Origin: Diplosphaera chodatii
Taxonomy: Eukaryota > Chlorophyta > Trebouxiophyceae > Prasiolales > Stichococcaceae
Direction of reading: 5' to 3'
DNA length: 64,000 bases
Assembly (NCBI GenBank): GCA_032358165.1
Contig: JAALGY010000062.1
Coordinates: 806,001-870,000, forward strand
A program made the translations under genes and the position numbers. Each line of letters opens with the position of its first letter. Position 1 is the first letter of the stretch. This document shows, piece after piece, positions 23,001-33,600 of the stretch. The notes under the pieces are model-generated. The model had not been told where the DNA came from. It searched no databases and saw nothing but the letters and a program-made list of their open reading frames with translations.

Positions 23001-24668
23001 TGGTGCCGGAGCCGTGTTCAGACAGCGCCACGGTGTCGGAGGACCTGGCCGACGACTGCGGGCTGTACAGCCCGATGCTGAGCCCGAGGCAGCGGGGTGC
23101 GGGCGGCTCCGGCGGGTCTTCAAGTGCTGAAGACCTGAGCATCGAGCTGACCTCGCCGACGGCGCGGTCCTCGGACTTCTTTGCTCCCCCAGCCGAGCTG
23201 CGGGCGCCAGCGCTGTCACCAGGTACACCTTGCATGCGCCCGGCCTGCATGCTCTGGCCCCTTCTCGCATTGTCACGTCTACCCCATCTCACGGCCGCGT
23301 TGTCCTGGTGCTCAGCCTGCGCCGTCGGGACGACCGTGCCATGTGCGGTTGCGCAGGCGACGACGACTGGCGGGGGCTGCTGACGGACGCCAGCGGCGGC
23401 GGCGGGCACTACTTCGACACGGGCGGCCCGCGGCCCGAGCCGCTGGGCCTCGCGCTGCTGCACCCCTCCATGGCCGGCGTGCTGGGGCCCTCCTTCACCC
23501 GCCTGCTCGCCAAGAGCAAGTGAGATGCAGACTGCTTCTTGAGGTCACTGGTGCTCTGCTGCCCCGCACTGTGTCGGGTACTGCTTGGCCCTCCCTCAGC
23601 TGCTCGATCGCGTTGATCAGGTCCAGGACTGCACAGTGGGCACGCTGCTCCTGTGCTGCCCCCTCCAGCTGCGCGATCGCTAGGCTGGATACAGACTGAG
23701 GACGCAGCGTGATGCTGCTGCTGCTCCCCCATAGATGGATGCGTCACAGCTGACCCCGTGCAACCCGCTGCTGCAGGCTGGGGCGGCGCATGCTGCGGCC
23801 GCTGCTGCGCAGCGAGGTGGGGGAGGTGTCCAACCGGCGCGCCTGGCACGAGCCCGCCAAGCTCACGGCCGAGGTGCTGGAGCACTACAAGCGCCCCCTG
23901 CGCGCCCGCAACTGGGACGCCGCCCTCGTGGAGGTGCCCCCCCCCCCCCCCCCCCCCCCTCCCCACGCATCCCCGCCCAGCTGGGGTGCAAGCTGGGTGC
24001 AACCTTCCCCCGGGGTGGTGCGGCACGCGACAGCCTTGCCTTTCATCATACTTGGATGATGACCCACATGTGTCACAGGACCTCGCCTGCCTCTGACTGT
24101 ATCACTGATGACATGCTTTGCGTTTTGTCCGCTGCAGGTGAGCCGGCTGCCGCGGGAGGTGACGGAGCGGCAGCTGGCGGGGCTGTGCGGGGCGGCCGCC
24201 CGCCTCCCCGCCGCCGTGGCCACCGGCGCCCACGACCGGGTGTCCCCAGCCCCCTGCGCCGCCCAGCTGGTGCGCCCCGCGCCCGGGCACAGTCCTGTTG
24301 CTGCTCCCACCCCTGCTCACGCTGCTTTGGTACTCGAGTGTGCAAGGCAGAATGTGGGGATCCCAATCCCAGGGCATTGCCAGGTCACCGCTGCAGCTGC
24401 AGCAGGGTGTCGCTGGGGCAGCATCACGGCTGCATGTGGCCTGCGTACCACCTTGGGCTGCTGTCACTCTGCTGACTGTTGGATGGTGGTGCATGTGCAG
24501 GCTGCCGACCTGGGGGCGCCGCCGCCGGCCATCCTGCCCGCGTGCGGGCACCTCAGCCACGAGGAGGCTCCGGAGGCGCTGCTCGAGTTCCTGACGGAGT
24601 TCGTGGCCGGCTGCCTGGCGGAGAAGGCAGCCGGCGCCCGTGGCGAGCTGCAGTACAGCGGCGGCTGA
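20010..24668 (+). CDS. Membrane-anchored alpha/beta-hydrolase with Asp at the nucleophile elbow
   Basis: The first exon (20010-20397) has a basic start and then a long hydrophobic stretch (VAEVATMLLLYFIAVPSALL). The second (~20,532-20,754) adds further membrane segments (ATIVLVLLMSLAFTGLHLTA), so the N-terminal ~200 residues form a membrane domain. The hydrolase fold begins in the exon from about 21,199 with the oxyanion motif GIVLIHGYGSGVFAWRHIMW. The nucleophile elbow is VGHADGALVALLA (~21,600), with Asp where lipases have Ser, as in epoxide hydrolases and in the related plant proteins. A Ser/Gly/Gln-rich insertion of several hundred residues separates this from the C-terminal exons. These supply a candidate acid (ATGAHDRVSP, ~24,220) and the catalytic His (PACGHLSHEEAPEALLEFL, ~24,540). 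The stop is at 24666-24668. The substrate is unknown. The presence of one transcript is inferred from conserved domain order. Confidence 0.8.
23937..23959. repeat. Poly-C tract (23 C) at an intron start
   Basis: An uninterrupted run of 23 cytosines begins three bases into an intron of the hydrolase gene, directly after the GAG|GTG donor. Its exact length may be uncertain because homopolymers are hard to sequence. Confidence 0.9.
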
Positions 24669-25651
24669 CCCTGGATTCGAAGTGCCTGCCATAGGTCGCC
24701 CGTCTGCTGCAGTGTTGCTCTAGCAGCATTGGCCGAGAGTCTTGTCGGCAGGTAGGCCGCAGCATAGCAGCAGGTGGCTGCCACTTGGAGCCCAGAGGCT
24801 GCTGGCCCAACGAACAATGCGTGGCGCCCCAGCTTGCTGCGGTGCAGCCGGTGCATTGCACGAGCTGAGGCATGCTCTGAGCGCGCTTGCGCGCCTACGC
24901 TTTTGTTGAGGTCGTTGCCAATGGTGGCGGCGACTAACGGGGCGTGTCGCTGCTGTTTTGATGCGTTTCTTGACTGGGGCTTCAGATGGTGGTAGGAGGG
25001 CAGCTAGGTTCCAAGTCAGGTGCTTTTGTCGTGGGCATGCATGCTGTCTGCCTGCCATCATGGAACAATGTGCTTGCCGTGCGTAATGTCGATGTCCTGA
25101 TGTAACACTCGGGAGGTCTCACGCCCCTCACGAACGCTGAAGCATCCTTGGTACAACTGGGTCAAGCCTGCCATGCCCTGTGCAGGGCAAGCACCACTTG
25201 CCGCTTCCTGCATTCGCCCCGCCGGCCCTGCATCTGCATCAGCAATGTCGTCGCTTCTCCTCTGTTTGTGCCTCTCTTCGAAACGGCGCAGTGCCACGTT
25301 GCTGCGTGTTTGAGCGCCACACTCCGTACCGCTCGGCGTGCCGGCGTAACGATCGCACAACTGTGTGCTGACACCGTCCGACCGCAGCGCATGCAAGTGA
25401 TGTCCCAGTGAAAGCAAATTTTGAAGAGGCTGGCACGGCCAACCACAGTGCAGGTTGGCGAGAGGAATTCCTTTGACACCGCTGTTGTGTACGAGCGCGA
25501 CTGTGTAGCACAAGCCAGCCCACCGCTGTCAGCGCCGTGCAGCATGAATCTGCCGCCACAATGACCGCCAGGACACAGCGGTGTGGTGGCGCAGCTGCGC
25601 ACAGACACTTGGCAATCCTTTCTGTCTACCGTCTGTGTTGCCGGGAGCCGC
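24669..25651. other. Intergenic, about 980 bp, no supported gene
   Basis: This follows the hydrolase stop and precedes the mitochondrial carrier start, with both genes on the plus strand. It should hold the hydrolase 3' end and the carrier promoter. Open frames of up to about 160 codons on the minus strand have no recognisable motif. Confidence 0.5.
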
Positions 25652-27854
25652 ATGCCGGATCAGTCCAATGATGGGGGTGCGAGCCAGCCAGCGCCGCGGC
25701 AGCCGCCAGGCTCTGGCAAGCCTAACAAGCTTGCGTCAGCATTCTCAGGCATGCTTTTCGTGACATCAAGGGAAGAAGAATTAGGCACCAAACCGTCGCC
25801 CATGGCATGGTTGGACCTGTGCACATGATATGCGCGTGACGAACCTGGCATGGATTCAAGTCAATGGATACCCTCATACATTTGCGTGTCATCGAGCTAT
25901 GCAGGGGCGTTGGCCGGTGGCGTGGTATCCGCCTGCGTGCAGCCACTCGATGTGAGTGAGACACACATGCGTGGCACACATGCATGGCACATGCACTGGT
26001 TTGCCGTCCGTGATCAAGGGCTGCCATGATGCGCCGAGTCTTCGCTTTTGGTGGGTGGTGTAAGCAGCCGGCAACGCACGCAGACAGATGATCCCTTGCT
26101 GTTCGTGCGCAGGTGCTGCGCACCAGGATGCAGGCGGACGCGGCGGCGGGCAGGCTGCAGGGCTCGGTCAGCACGATGCGCATGCTGCTGCTGGAGGGCG
26201 GCGTTCGGTGAGCGCACGCACCCGGCGCCTCTGGCCCAGCCCCGCAGCGCTTTGAAGCCTGATAAAACATGATCGAAGGGCTGCAGGCCGATGCCATGGT
26301 CTGTGTTGCAGCTTGTGATCGACCCTGCTAAACGTCGGTCTGTGACCTGCAGGGGCATGTGGCGCGGCACAGGCCCCACGGTCTGGCGGCTGAGCCTCGG
26401 CGCAGCGCTGCACTTCTCGGCGCTCGACGCCCTGAAGTCCAAGATTGAGGCGCGGCGGCCAGGTGCTCACAGTCTCCAGACACTAGCTGACAGCGCTTCA
26501 TCCCCACTGCAGATGCACTTGCACATCACGATCATCAGAGCGCACACAGGCGCCTGGCTCGCTCCAGCACCGGCTGATGGCAGCACGGCATGCTCCGGCA
26601 GGCAACAGGCTGACGGCCACGGACGCGTTCTTCGTCGGCGGGCTGTCCCGCGCGGTGGCGGCCACGGCGCTGTGCCCCGTCACGCTGGTGAAGACGCGCA
26701 TGGAGTACGGCGGCCCCGGCACCGTGCTGTACAAGGTGCGCCGTGGGCACAACACCCCACTGATACTCCACTGTGCACCCTTCCACCCAAGGGCAGCAGT
26801 GGTGTTCCACGCTGTCGGCAATGACTCACACAAGCACAGGCCGCAGCTGGGAACCCTGCATGCCCGTACTGAAGTTGCGACGGAGGTGATTCACCGGCGG
26901 CCCTGGGGTGCAGAACACGTGGGACGCGCTGGCGACCGTGGTGCGGGCGGAGGGGCCGCGGGGCCTGTTCCGGGGCGTGGTGCCCACCGTCGCCACCAAC
27001 GCCCCCTTCAGCGCCCTGTACTACATGTTCTACAAGAACCTGCAGTCCCAGTTCACACAGGTGCCCCGCCTCGGCTCACCCTCAACTCCACCTCACTAAC
27101 AAGAGGAACATGTTGCACCAACACATACGTCGTGCTCACGCTTGAAGATGTTGCCGTGCTGAAACCCGCGCATTGTGCCCTCAAAAAGGTTGCACAGACA
27201 CGTGTTGCCTCATCTACATATCCTTGTGCCATGCAGGAGGGGCGCAGCACCCTCGTAGTCAACTCAGCATCGGGCCTCATCGCCGCCGTGGGTGCCAGCG
27301 TCCTCACGCAACCAACCGGTGGGCTGTTTGTCTTCTAGTTGCAGAACATAGAACATGACCGCAGCGCAGCATTGAATTGTCAGCTTTGTAACGTCTAAAT
27401 GCTGCGCCCATCTGACTGATGAGCCGAAGCATCCCCTAATCGGCGTCTGCATATGCTCAAACCTGCACATTGCAGACGGGCTGCGGACGCGGATGCAGCT
27501 GGGCCTGTCCGGCCGCAACGTCGGCATCGCAGCACTGCTGCACCAGGTGGCAGCACGGGAGGGCGCGCGGGCCCTCATGGCGGGCGTCGCACCTCGGATC
27601 GTCAAGCGCACGCTGCAGGTGCGGGTGAAATGCAGAGATACAAACTTTCAGCTTTGCAGCGGGGTCTTGCTGCCACGATTAGCATGCAGTGCCGTCAGCC
27701 ATCGTGCTGCCTTGTTGGTGCTGAAGCTGGCAGTGCATGAGGACTTTCCTGATGCTCATTTTGCCCCGTATTGCTTTGCCTGCAGACGGCGCTGCTCTGG
27801 ACCATCTACGAGGAGTTGCGGCTCGTCGTCTTGAAGGTTGCCAAGGAGCGTTAA
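25652..27854 (+). CDS. SLC25A38: Mitochondrial carrier family protein, SLC25A38/Hem25-like (glycine carrier)
   Basis: Mitochondrial carriers have three repeats of two membrane helices with P-x-[DE]-x-x-[KR] signatures. Start MPDQSNDGGASQPAPRQPPG is at 25652. Repeat 1 shows GALAGGVVSACVQPLDV (~25,900), then VLRTRMQADAAAGRLQG and GMWRGTGPTVWRLSLGAALH. Repeat 2 shows GGLSRAVAATALCPVTLVKT (~26,640), then GLFRGVVPTVATNAPFSALY (~26,965). Repeat 3 shows GLIAAVGASVLTQPTD followed by LRTRMQLGLSGRNVGIAALL (~27,480) and the tail LLWTIYEELRLVVLKVAKER, with the stop at 27852-27854. The APFSALYYMFY block and the WTIYEE ending resemble SLC25A38/Hem25, which carries glycine for haem synthesis. Family membership is certain. 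The glycine assignment is an inference. Confidence 0.85.
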
Positions 27855-27928
27855 TGCGCATTCAGTGGCACCTGATGGCTGCGTTGCCAAGGAGCGTTGA
27901 TGCGCATTCAGTGGCACCTGATGGCTGC
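27837..27928. repeat. 46-bp tandem duplication across the carrier stop codon
   Basis: Positions 27837-27882 and 27883-27928 are the same 46-bp sequence apart from one base. The first copy contains the end of the carrier coding region and its TAA. The second copy has TGA at the same place and lies in the 3' untranslated region. Confidence 0.95.
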
Positions 27929-28239
27929 TATGGAAGCGCATGAGCGGCAGTATGTGGTGCTGCAAGATGCTTATACACTGCATGTGAATTGCCTCAGGGT
28001 CGTGCTATGCTTTTGAGAGCTTCGGTGCCGTCTGGGATCAGTGCATCCGTTTGTCAGCCTGTCAATTCAATATGGCGCAGCATGCCTAGATTCTGTGTGG
28101 CAAAGCAGCGGAATTTTGCTGTCAGGCATACCAGCACACTGCTGCTTCAAGGTCCAAGAGATGCACATCATAGCAGTGGTGCTGCGGTGAGTTCATGCCC
28201 AGTCTGACAATGGTGCTGTGGGGCAAATGGTTGCAATCC
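27929..28239. other. Intergenic between convergent genes, no gene seen
   Basis: Short region holding the 3' ends of the carrier gene (+) and the AMPK beta gene (-). No features recognised. Confidence 0.5.
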
Positions 28240-29583
28240 CTAACGATTCACATCTGCCAGCACACCACTGCCCATACGGCCAGAGCTTGTGAGCCCCGTG
28301 TCTGCCCGCGGTCGTGGCTTGTACATCACTGTCGCCACGTGCTTCCCACGGTAGCGTATCGTGGCACCCATCACCAGTGGCTCCCGAGGCAGCTGGGACT
28401 CAGGAGCGGAGCTCTTGTGTAACGACCGCGCGATGTATATGTGGTTCAGCACAGCGTGCTCAGCTGGGTGCGTCGCCTGCGGCTCCCCAGGCTCGGGCCA
28501 GGACGCGAAGGGGGACAGGCCCAGGTCCAGCGGGGTCAGGTTGGCCTGCGGCGGCAGGAGGGGCGGCTCCGTGGCCAGGTCCCCCGACGACGGCAGGTGC
28601 TCCCCGTAGCTGGAGGGTGGCGAGGGCGGCGGGTCGAAGTCGACGGGGATGTCGAAGCTGGTGCAGGGGTCCACCACCTCCAGCACATTGTTGAGGTTGC
28701 CGTCCTCGTCCCGCACGACTGGCGACGACGGGTTGAAGCGCCACACGCCGTCCACCACGTACTTGTACTGGTACACGCCGGGCGTGAGGTAGGCCGCGAT
28801 GGCCCAGCTGCCGTCGGGCTGCTTCTGCAGGCGCCGCGCGGGGCCCCAGCCGTCGTACGAGCCCTTCACCTCCACGGACTGCGCGCTGCCGGCGGCCCAC
28901 GCCAGCACCGCCTTCACCAGCGTCGCCTCCAGCGGGACCACGGGAAACTCGGAGCGGCCGCCCGACATGGCGAGCCCCGCCAGGCCCTTGGCCAGGCTGC
29001 CATGCGGGCTCTGCGTTGTGATGTGGTACTTGTGCTGCGCAGACACATGTGCCGGCTTCTGGTAAGCCTCCTGCCTGACGCCGCCTGGCACCGGAGGCAG
29101 CTCACACGAGTAGTGCCCAGAGTACACCAACACCTCCTGGAGTCCCTGCGACGCTGGCCGCTGCGGGTCCTGCTCCGTCTGGCGCCAAAAGTCGGAGCCC
29201 GGCGTCAGCGACCGCCCCGGCAACGGGCGGGGGCCCTGCTGCTGGCCCCACGGCGATGGGCCCTGGCTCTGCCCCTGACCGTGCTGCCCCTGACCATGCT
29301 GCTGCTGCTGCTGCTGCTGCTTCATGGCGTCCAGCTTGGCAGCCACGCTGGCGCTGTGCCGTGCGTTCAGCTCCTGCATGACTGCGTCCTCTGACAAATC
29401 CAGCTGGTAGCCGCTGGAGTTGACATCTGTGATGGCATGCGATGCCACACCCTGCTGGCGCTGTGCGTGTGGTGGCGACTGCTTTGCGATGCCGGGTATT
29501 GGGTACGGTGTGGTGGGGCCTTGCATCATTCGGTCGACTCGCACACTCGCAATGCCACCAGATGCAGACGAATCTACTGCCAA
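28240..29583 (-). CDS. AMPK/SnRK1 beta subunit (CBM48 plus ASC domain), intronless
   Basis: This is the scaffold subunit of the SNF1/AMPK/SnRK1 energy-sensing kinase. It binds the alpha and gamma subunits through its C-terminal ASC domain and glycogen or starch through a CBM48 domain. One uninterrupted frame of 447 residues is present. Residues ~1-200 are low-complexity, with a poly-Gln run encoded by a CTG/CAG tract near 29,300. CBM48 covers ~235-315 (VEVKGSYDGWGPARRLQ, then GVYQYKYVVDGVWRFNPSSP and NNVLEV). The ASC domain covers ~345-435 (HAVLNHIYIARS, RYRGKHVATVMYKPRPR). The Trp and Lys carbohydrate-binding residues of the G-x-Y-D-x-W type appear retained. The start at 29583 is the first ATG in frame. 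No N-terminal Gly-2 myristoylation site is visible (MAVDSS). The gene lacks introns, unlike most of its neighbours. Confidence 0.95.
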   Translation of the reverse strand: MAVDSSASGGIASVRVDRMMQGPTTPYPIPGIAKQSPPHAQRQQGVASHAITDVNSSGYQLDLSEDAVMQELNARHSASVAAKLDAMKQQQQQQQHGQGQHGQGQSQGPSPWGQQQGPRPLPGRSLTPGSDFWRQTEQDPQRPASQGLQEVLVYSGHYSCELPPVPGGVRQEAYQKPAHVSAQHKYHITTQSPHGSLAKGLAGLAMSGGRSEFPVVPLEATLVKAVLAWAAGSAQSVEVKGSYDGWGPARRLQKQPDGSWAIAAYLTPGVYQYKYVVDGVWRFNPSSPVVRDEDGNLNNVLEVVDPCTSFDIPVDFDPPPSPPSSYGEHLPSSGDLATEPPLLPPQANLTPLDLGLSPFASWPEPGEPQATHPAEHAVLNHIYIARSLHKSSAPESQLPREPLVMGATIRYRGKHVATVMYKPRPRADTGLTSSGRMGSGVLADVNR

Positions 29584-30633
29584 GCTTCAGCCGCCGACAC
29601 CCTCACCCACTGCTTGCACCGTCACCCTGTGTGCCTGGGCGCCATCGCCGCTGAGCTGGCCAGTGTACACCGCCTGGGCTGCTGACAGGCTTCGAGGAAT
29701 ATGCACCACCACAGATCAACGCTTGAGGACCATCATTGTCGCCCGCGGCAAGCCAGCTGCGCCAACTGCCCTTCCGCGCAGTCGGACCGGCAGACAGCCA
29801 CCGGCATCACCGTCAGCAAGCTGCAGAGCTGGCCCAGTACGGCAGTTGACACTGACGAGTAGACGCAATCTGATGCAAGCAGGCTGTATCAAGGCACTGA
29901 CATGTGTGCGACGCCTCAAATATAGGCAGCACGCGTGTGCACGGCCTGTTATCCTGATGGTTTCAGCAGGCTGGCAGGTGCGGCTGGATCACACGCACAG
30001 CAGCGGTGGAGGCAGACTATCGCAGATGCTTCCAGTGTCATACTCTATCTCATAACTATCGTGTTGCTGGCTTGCAAGCCTTGCTCTGTGTCTGCCAGGT
30101 CAGCAGGCATGCTGACGCCAGCACGCTGAAGGCCACCCCTCCAGCATTATCGAGTAACAGCTGCTGTTTCCTGGTCCCTGCTGCAGCCACCATGTGGCAG
30201 TGCCGTTCAGTGAATCTCAATCACATCTCGAGCCTGGAACTTGATGCTGCTGCGTTCCATCGTGTTCGAGTGCTTCAAGGCACGGCTGAGCGCAGCTGGT
30301 ACCGCTGACAACTCTGTCTGTTCTTCGACATGCGGTGTGCTGCTGCTGCCAGTGCTTTCGTGGCCTGCAGAACGGTAAACAGGTGGTCAACATCGGTGGT
30401 ACTGTTTGTTCACAGGTTGTGCAGTCTCTCCAGGGTCCTTTGTCAACGAACGGTGCCACCCACCGGGTTGACCATGAGCAGTGTGCACTGCCTCATCATC
30501 TGGAGGGCAGCAGAAAGGCTTGTACCCCTGTTGTTCCTGCCACTGCATTGCGGCGTACACACCACATCGACAATCTGACACAGCTCAGCTTCACGGACTT
30601 TCACGTGCTAAGAGTGAGGTTCTTCACGCAAAA
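29584..30633. other. Intergenic, about 1.05 kb, no supported gene
   Basis: This is the promoter side of the AMPK beta gene and the 3' side of IFT122, both on the minus strand. Minus-strand frames at 30,217-30,581 could conceivably hold an extra IFT122 3' exon, but no family motif supports this. Confidence 0.4.
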
Positions 30634-33600
30634 CTAGGTCGCTGTGAGTACCAGCATCAGTTCGTCCTGCTCAAAGGCATGGCCACAGGCCTCAAATGTA
30701 AGTGGCCGTGAGCCGTCTACCAGGTGAAAATACTCTGGCAGAATGCCATTGTGGGGCCATTCCCGTACAAGCACTTCATCTCGCCGCATGCTCCTCAGCA
30801 TTGCCCTGCAGCAGGCAGCCGATTGGGGTCATGCATCAGGTCGCACACAGTAGCTATGCAGGACTCACCCCAGCAGGCCTCCATGCAAGCTGACCTGTCT
30901 GCAATGATGGGACCTTGATGGTCGTGCAGAGTGTGCGCAAAGCCGTAGCTGCCATCCTGCAGACAGATGTGCCCAAACAGTGTGTGCTTGTTAGCATATG
31001 TGGAGGGCATTAAGATCATCAGATGCCATTGCTTGATACGCGACACGGTCAACCTTTGCAATGCGCCCACCTGAGGCACGGGTGGGGTCTCAGACAGCAA
31101 GTGCAAAGCCTCATCATGGGTGATGCCTAGTGCCAACTCGAACAGCACCGCCGGCAGGTGGTCATATGTGATGAAGCTGCGCAGGAAGCCCGTTTGGCAG
31201 CTCGTGCAGGTATCACCCTGTTCCGATAAGGGAGGCGACGGTGAGCAGGTGTGGCATACTGATTGATGCCGTCATTTACAGCAGACTGACAAAGTGTGAT
31301 GGTGTGTTGCAAGGTCTAATCCTGCCTGGTAGCCAGCAAGATTGTTCGTTGCACCGCAGCGGAAGCAGACCGGCAGCAGCTCCTCAGCGTCTGTCAGCGG
31401 CAGTCCTTTGGCCTTCAGCGTCGCTACATCCACGTCCGACTGCATTGCCCAGAAGTCGAGCAATGCATGAACATCATGTTCGACGACCGGACAAGCAAGC
31501 ACAGCAGAAAAGGCAGAGGGGTATGCACATAAGCAACTCAAGCGCAACACTCAGCGGCGAGAATGCTACGTGGGTTTGTTGTCAAATGTCAGTGCTGGTG
31601 CTGCAGACCCGCCAGTCTGGCGGGAAGGGCATCGTCCGCAGCTTGGTCCATGCAAAGCGCGCCAGACGGCAGGCGCCCAGCTGCTGCCCGCTGCGTGCCG
31701 CCGTGCGTACCACCAGCGGCCAGTCGATGCCTGCCTGCGGCTCCTGTTCGGCATGCTCTGCCTGCAGACCGAGCGCATCTGTGGTCAGGACACCTTGCTG
31801 ATCTGCCGTTGTGAGTCGATGGCACCAGCCACCGTCATACTGCTGCCCTCCTGTAGGACCCACTTGTCCAAATGCATGGTGGAAGACACTGATGCAGGCG
31901 AACAGTGGCAGGCCCCTTGGCAGAACGTTTGACAATCAATGCAGGGCTGCCTGCTGACTGTGCGTCAAAATCTCTCCTCGGACCCTCCAGATTCTCAGCG
32001 GCAGTTGCTGAGGAAGGACATGGCACCTGAAGCAGGCGAAGCAGCAGGAAGCGCGCGGCGCCGAACAGGGTGTGGGCAAACACTTCGGCCATCGGGTTCT
32101 CGGCCGCCCGCACGACCACCGCAAACGCCGTGAAGTCCTCGGCGGCACGATAGCACGCGGCAAAGCGTGCCATCCAGTAGTCCTGACCCCGCTGCGGGCC
32201 TTGCTGCAGAGCTGGACCATCTGCCAGGAGTGCTGCCTGAGGGACACCGCAGCATTACGGTCATTTGCTGTGTCACACAAAAAAGGTGCGTCTGCTGTTA
32301 GGTGCGCATGCTGCAATTCGAGGCTCGACTTTGCATCTCACCTGGGCAAATGCATCAGTGGCCAGAGCCATGTATAGGCTGGCAGCCGAAGCAAAGCGCC
32401 GGCGTTTCATTGCTGCTGCAATGCGCGTCTGAAGCATTGCCTCTGCGTCATCTGGCCGCTGCGCATCCCTGTACGGAGCGTCTGGCCCTTCGGCATAGAG
32501 CTCACTGTGCACAACCTTCTGGCATGCTGTGCAGGGGCTCAATGGGCGTGTGCGGAGTGCCTCACCTGTATGCCTGGCGGGCTTGGTCAATCTGACCTGC
32601 TCGTTCAAGCCAGCGTGCATGTGACAAGCTGAAAGCTGTCAGCAGGTCCGGCTGCCCTTCTGCAACCATCCGCGCCTCGTCCCACCGCTCGGCACTTGTC
32701 AGCAGCTCCATTAGACCCTGGCATGCCAGGGAGGGTTGCAACTTGCACGCCGCAGAACAGGGGCATGGCTCATCAACCGAGTCGGAACAAGTTATCAACG
32801 TCGTGCATTACCCCTGCCTACAGCAGCAAACAACAGACCGCGGCGTTGAACACAGCAAGCACCTTGGCATCACCAAGCCGCCGTAAGCAGGCTTCTGCAT
32901 CTGCTGTGCGACCCGCCTTGCTGAAGGCCACGGCAGCTGCATGCAGGCCAGCATGTCCCTCACGCACATCGAGGTTGTTGGCAAACTCCGCGAGGCGCTG
33001 CCACCAGCCCTGTGCTTCCATGAGCGCCACTGCCTTCTGGTGGCTGCCGGCCTGCAGTGCAGCATTTCGTGCTGTCCAGCTTCCGCCCTGGCCTCAAGCT
33101 GCAATGTTGCAACTTACATGTTGGCAGACCCCTCGCGGAGCAGGCACTGACGTACTTGCATCAGGCTGCTGAGCTCTGCCAACTGACGGTCGTCCCCCTG
33201 CTGCTGTATTGCTGCAGCGTGCTGTCTGGTGAATGCATCTGCCTCACTGCGCAGACGCAAGGAGCAGCGCGGTGTCAAAGCTGGCAGAGTGCAGCACATG
33301 CCCATCTGCAATGCATACAGGCACGCCGGCACCAGCTCGCCTGAACATGCGCATGCCACGGAACATAGCGATGGCTTGATCCTGCGCGCCGGCGCGAGCA
33401 TACATGGCGGCTGCTTCGTGCACCTTGCCCTGAGCAAGCAAAGGGCATGGGTGTCAGTGTGAGGATTGACGAGATGGTGCAATAGATTCATCGTGGCAAC
33501 CGGGACTGGAAACGAGTCTGGGATCCTGTACTGAGGCAAACACCTGGTAAGCCAGGACCTCGGCCGTGCAAAGGTCATGTGGCGCCCCCGCAGACCACTG

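Noticed and set aside
28441..29394. 317-codon plus-strand open frame
   Set aside because: Exact antisense shadow of the AMPK beta coding region, with Val/Arg/Gly-rich composition.
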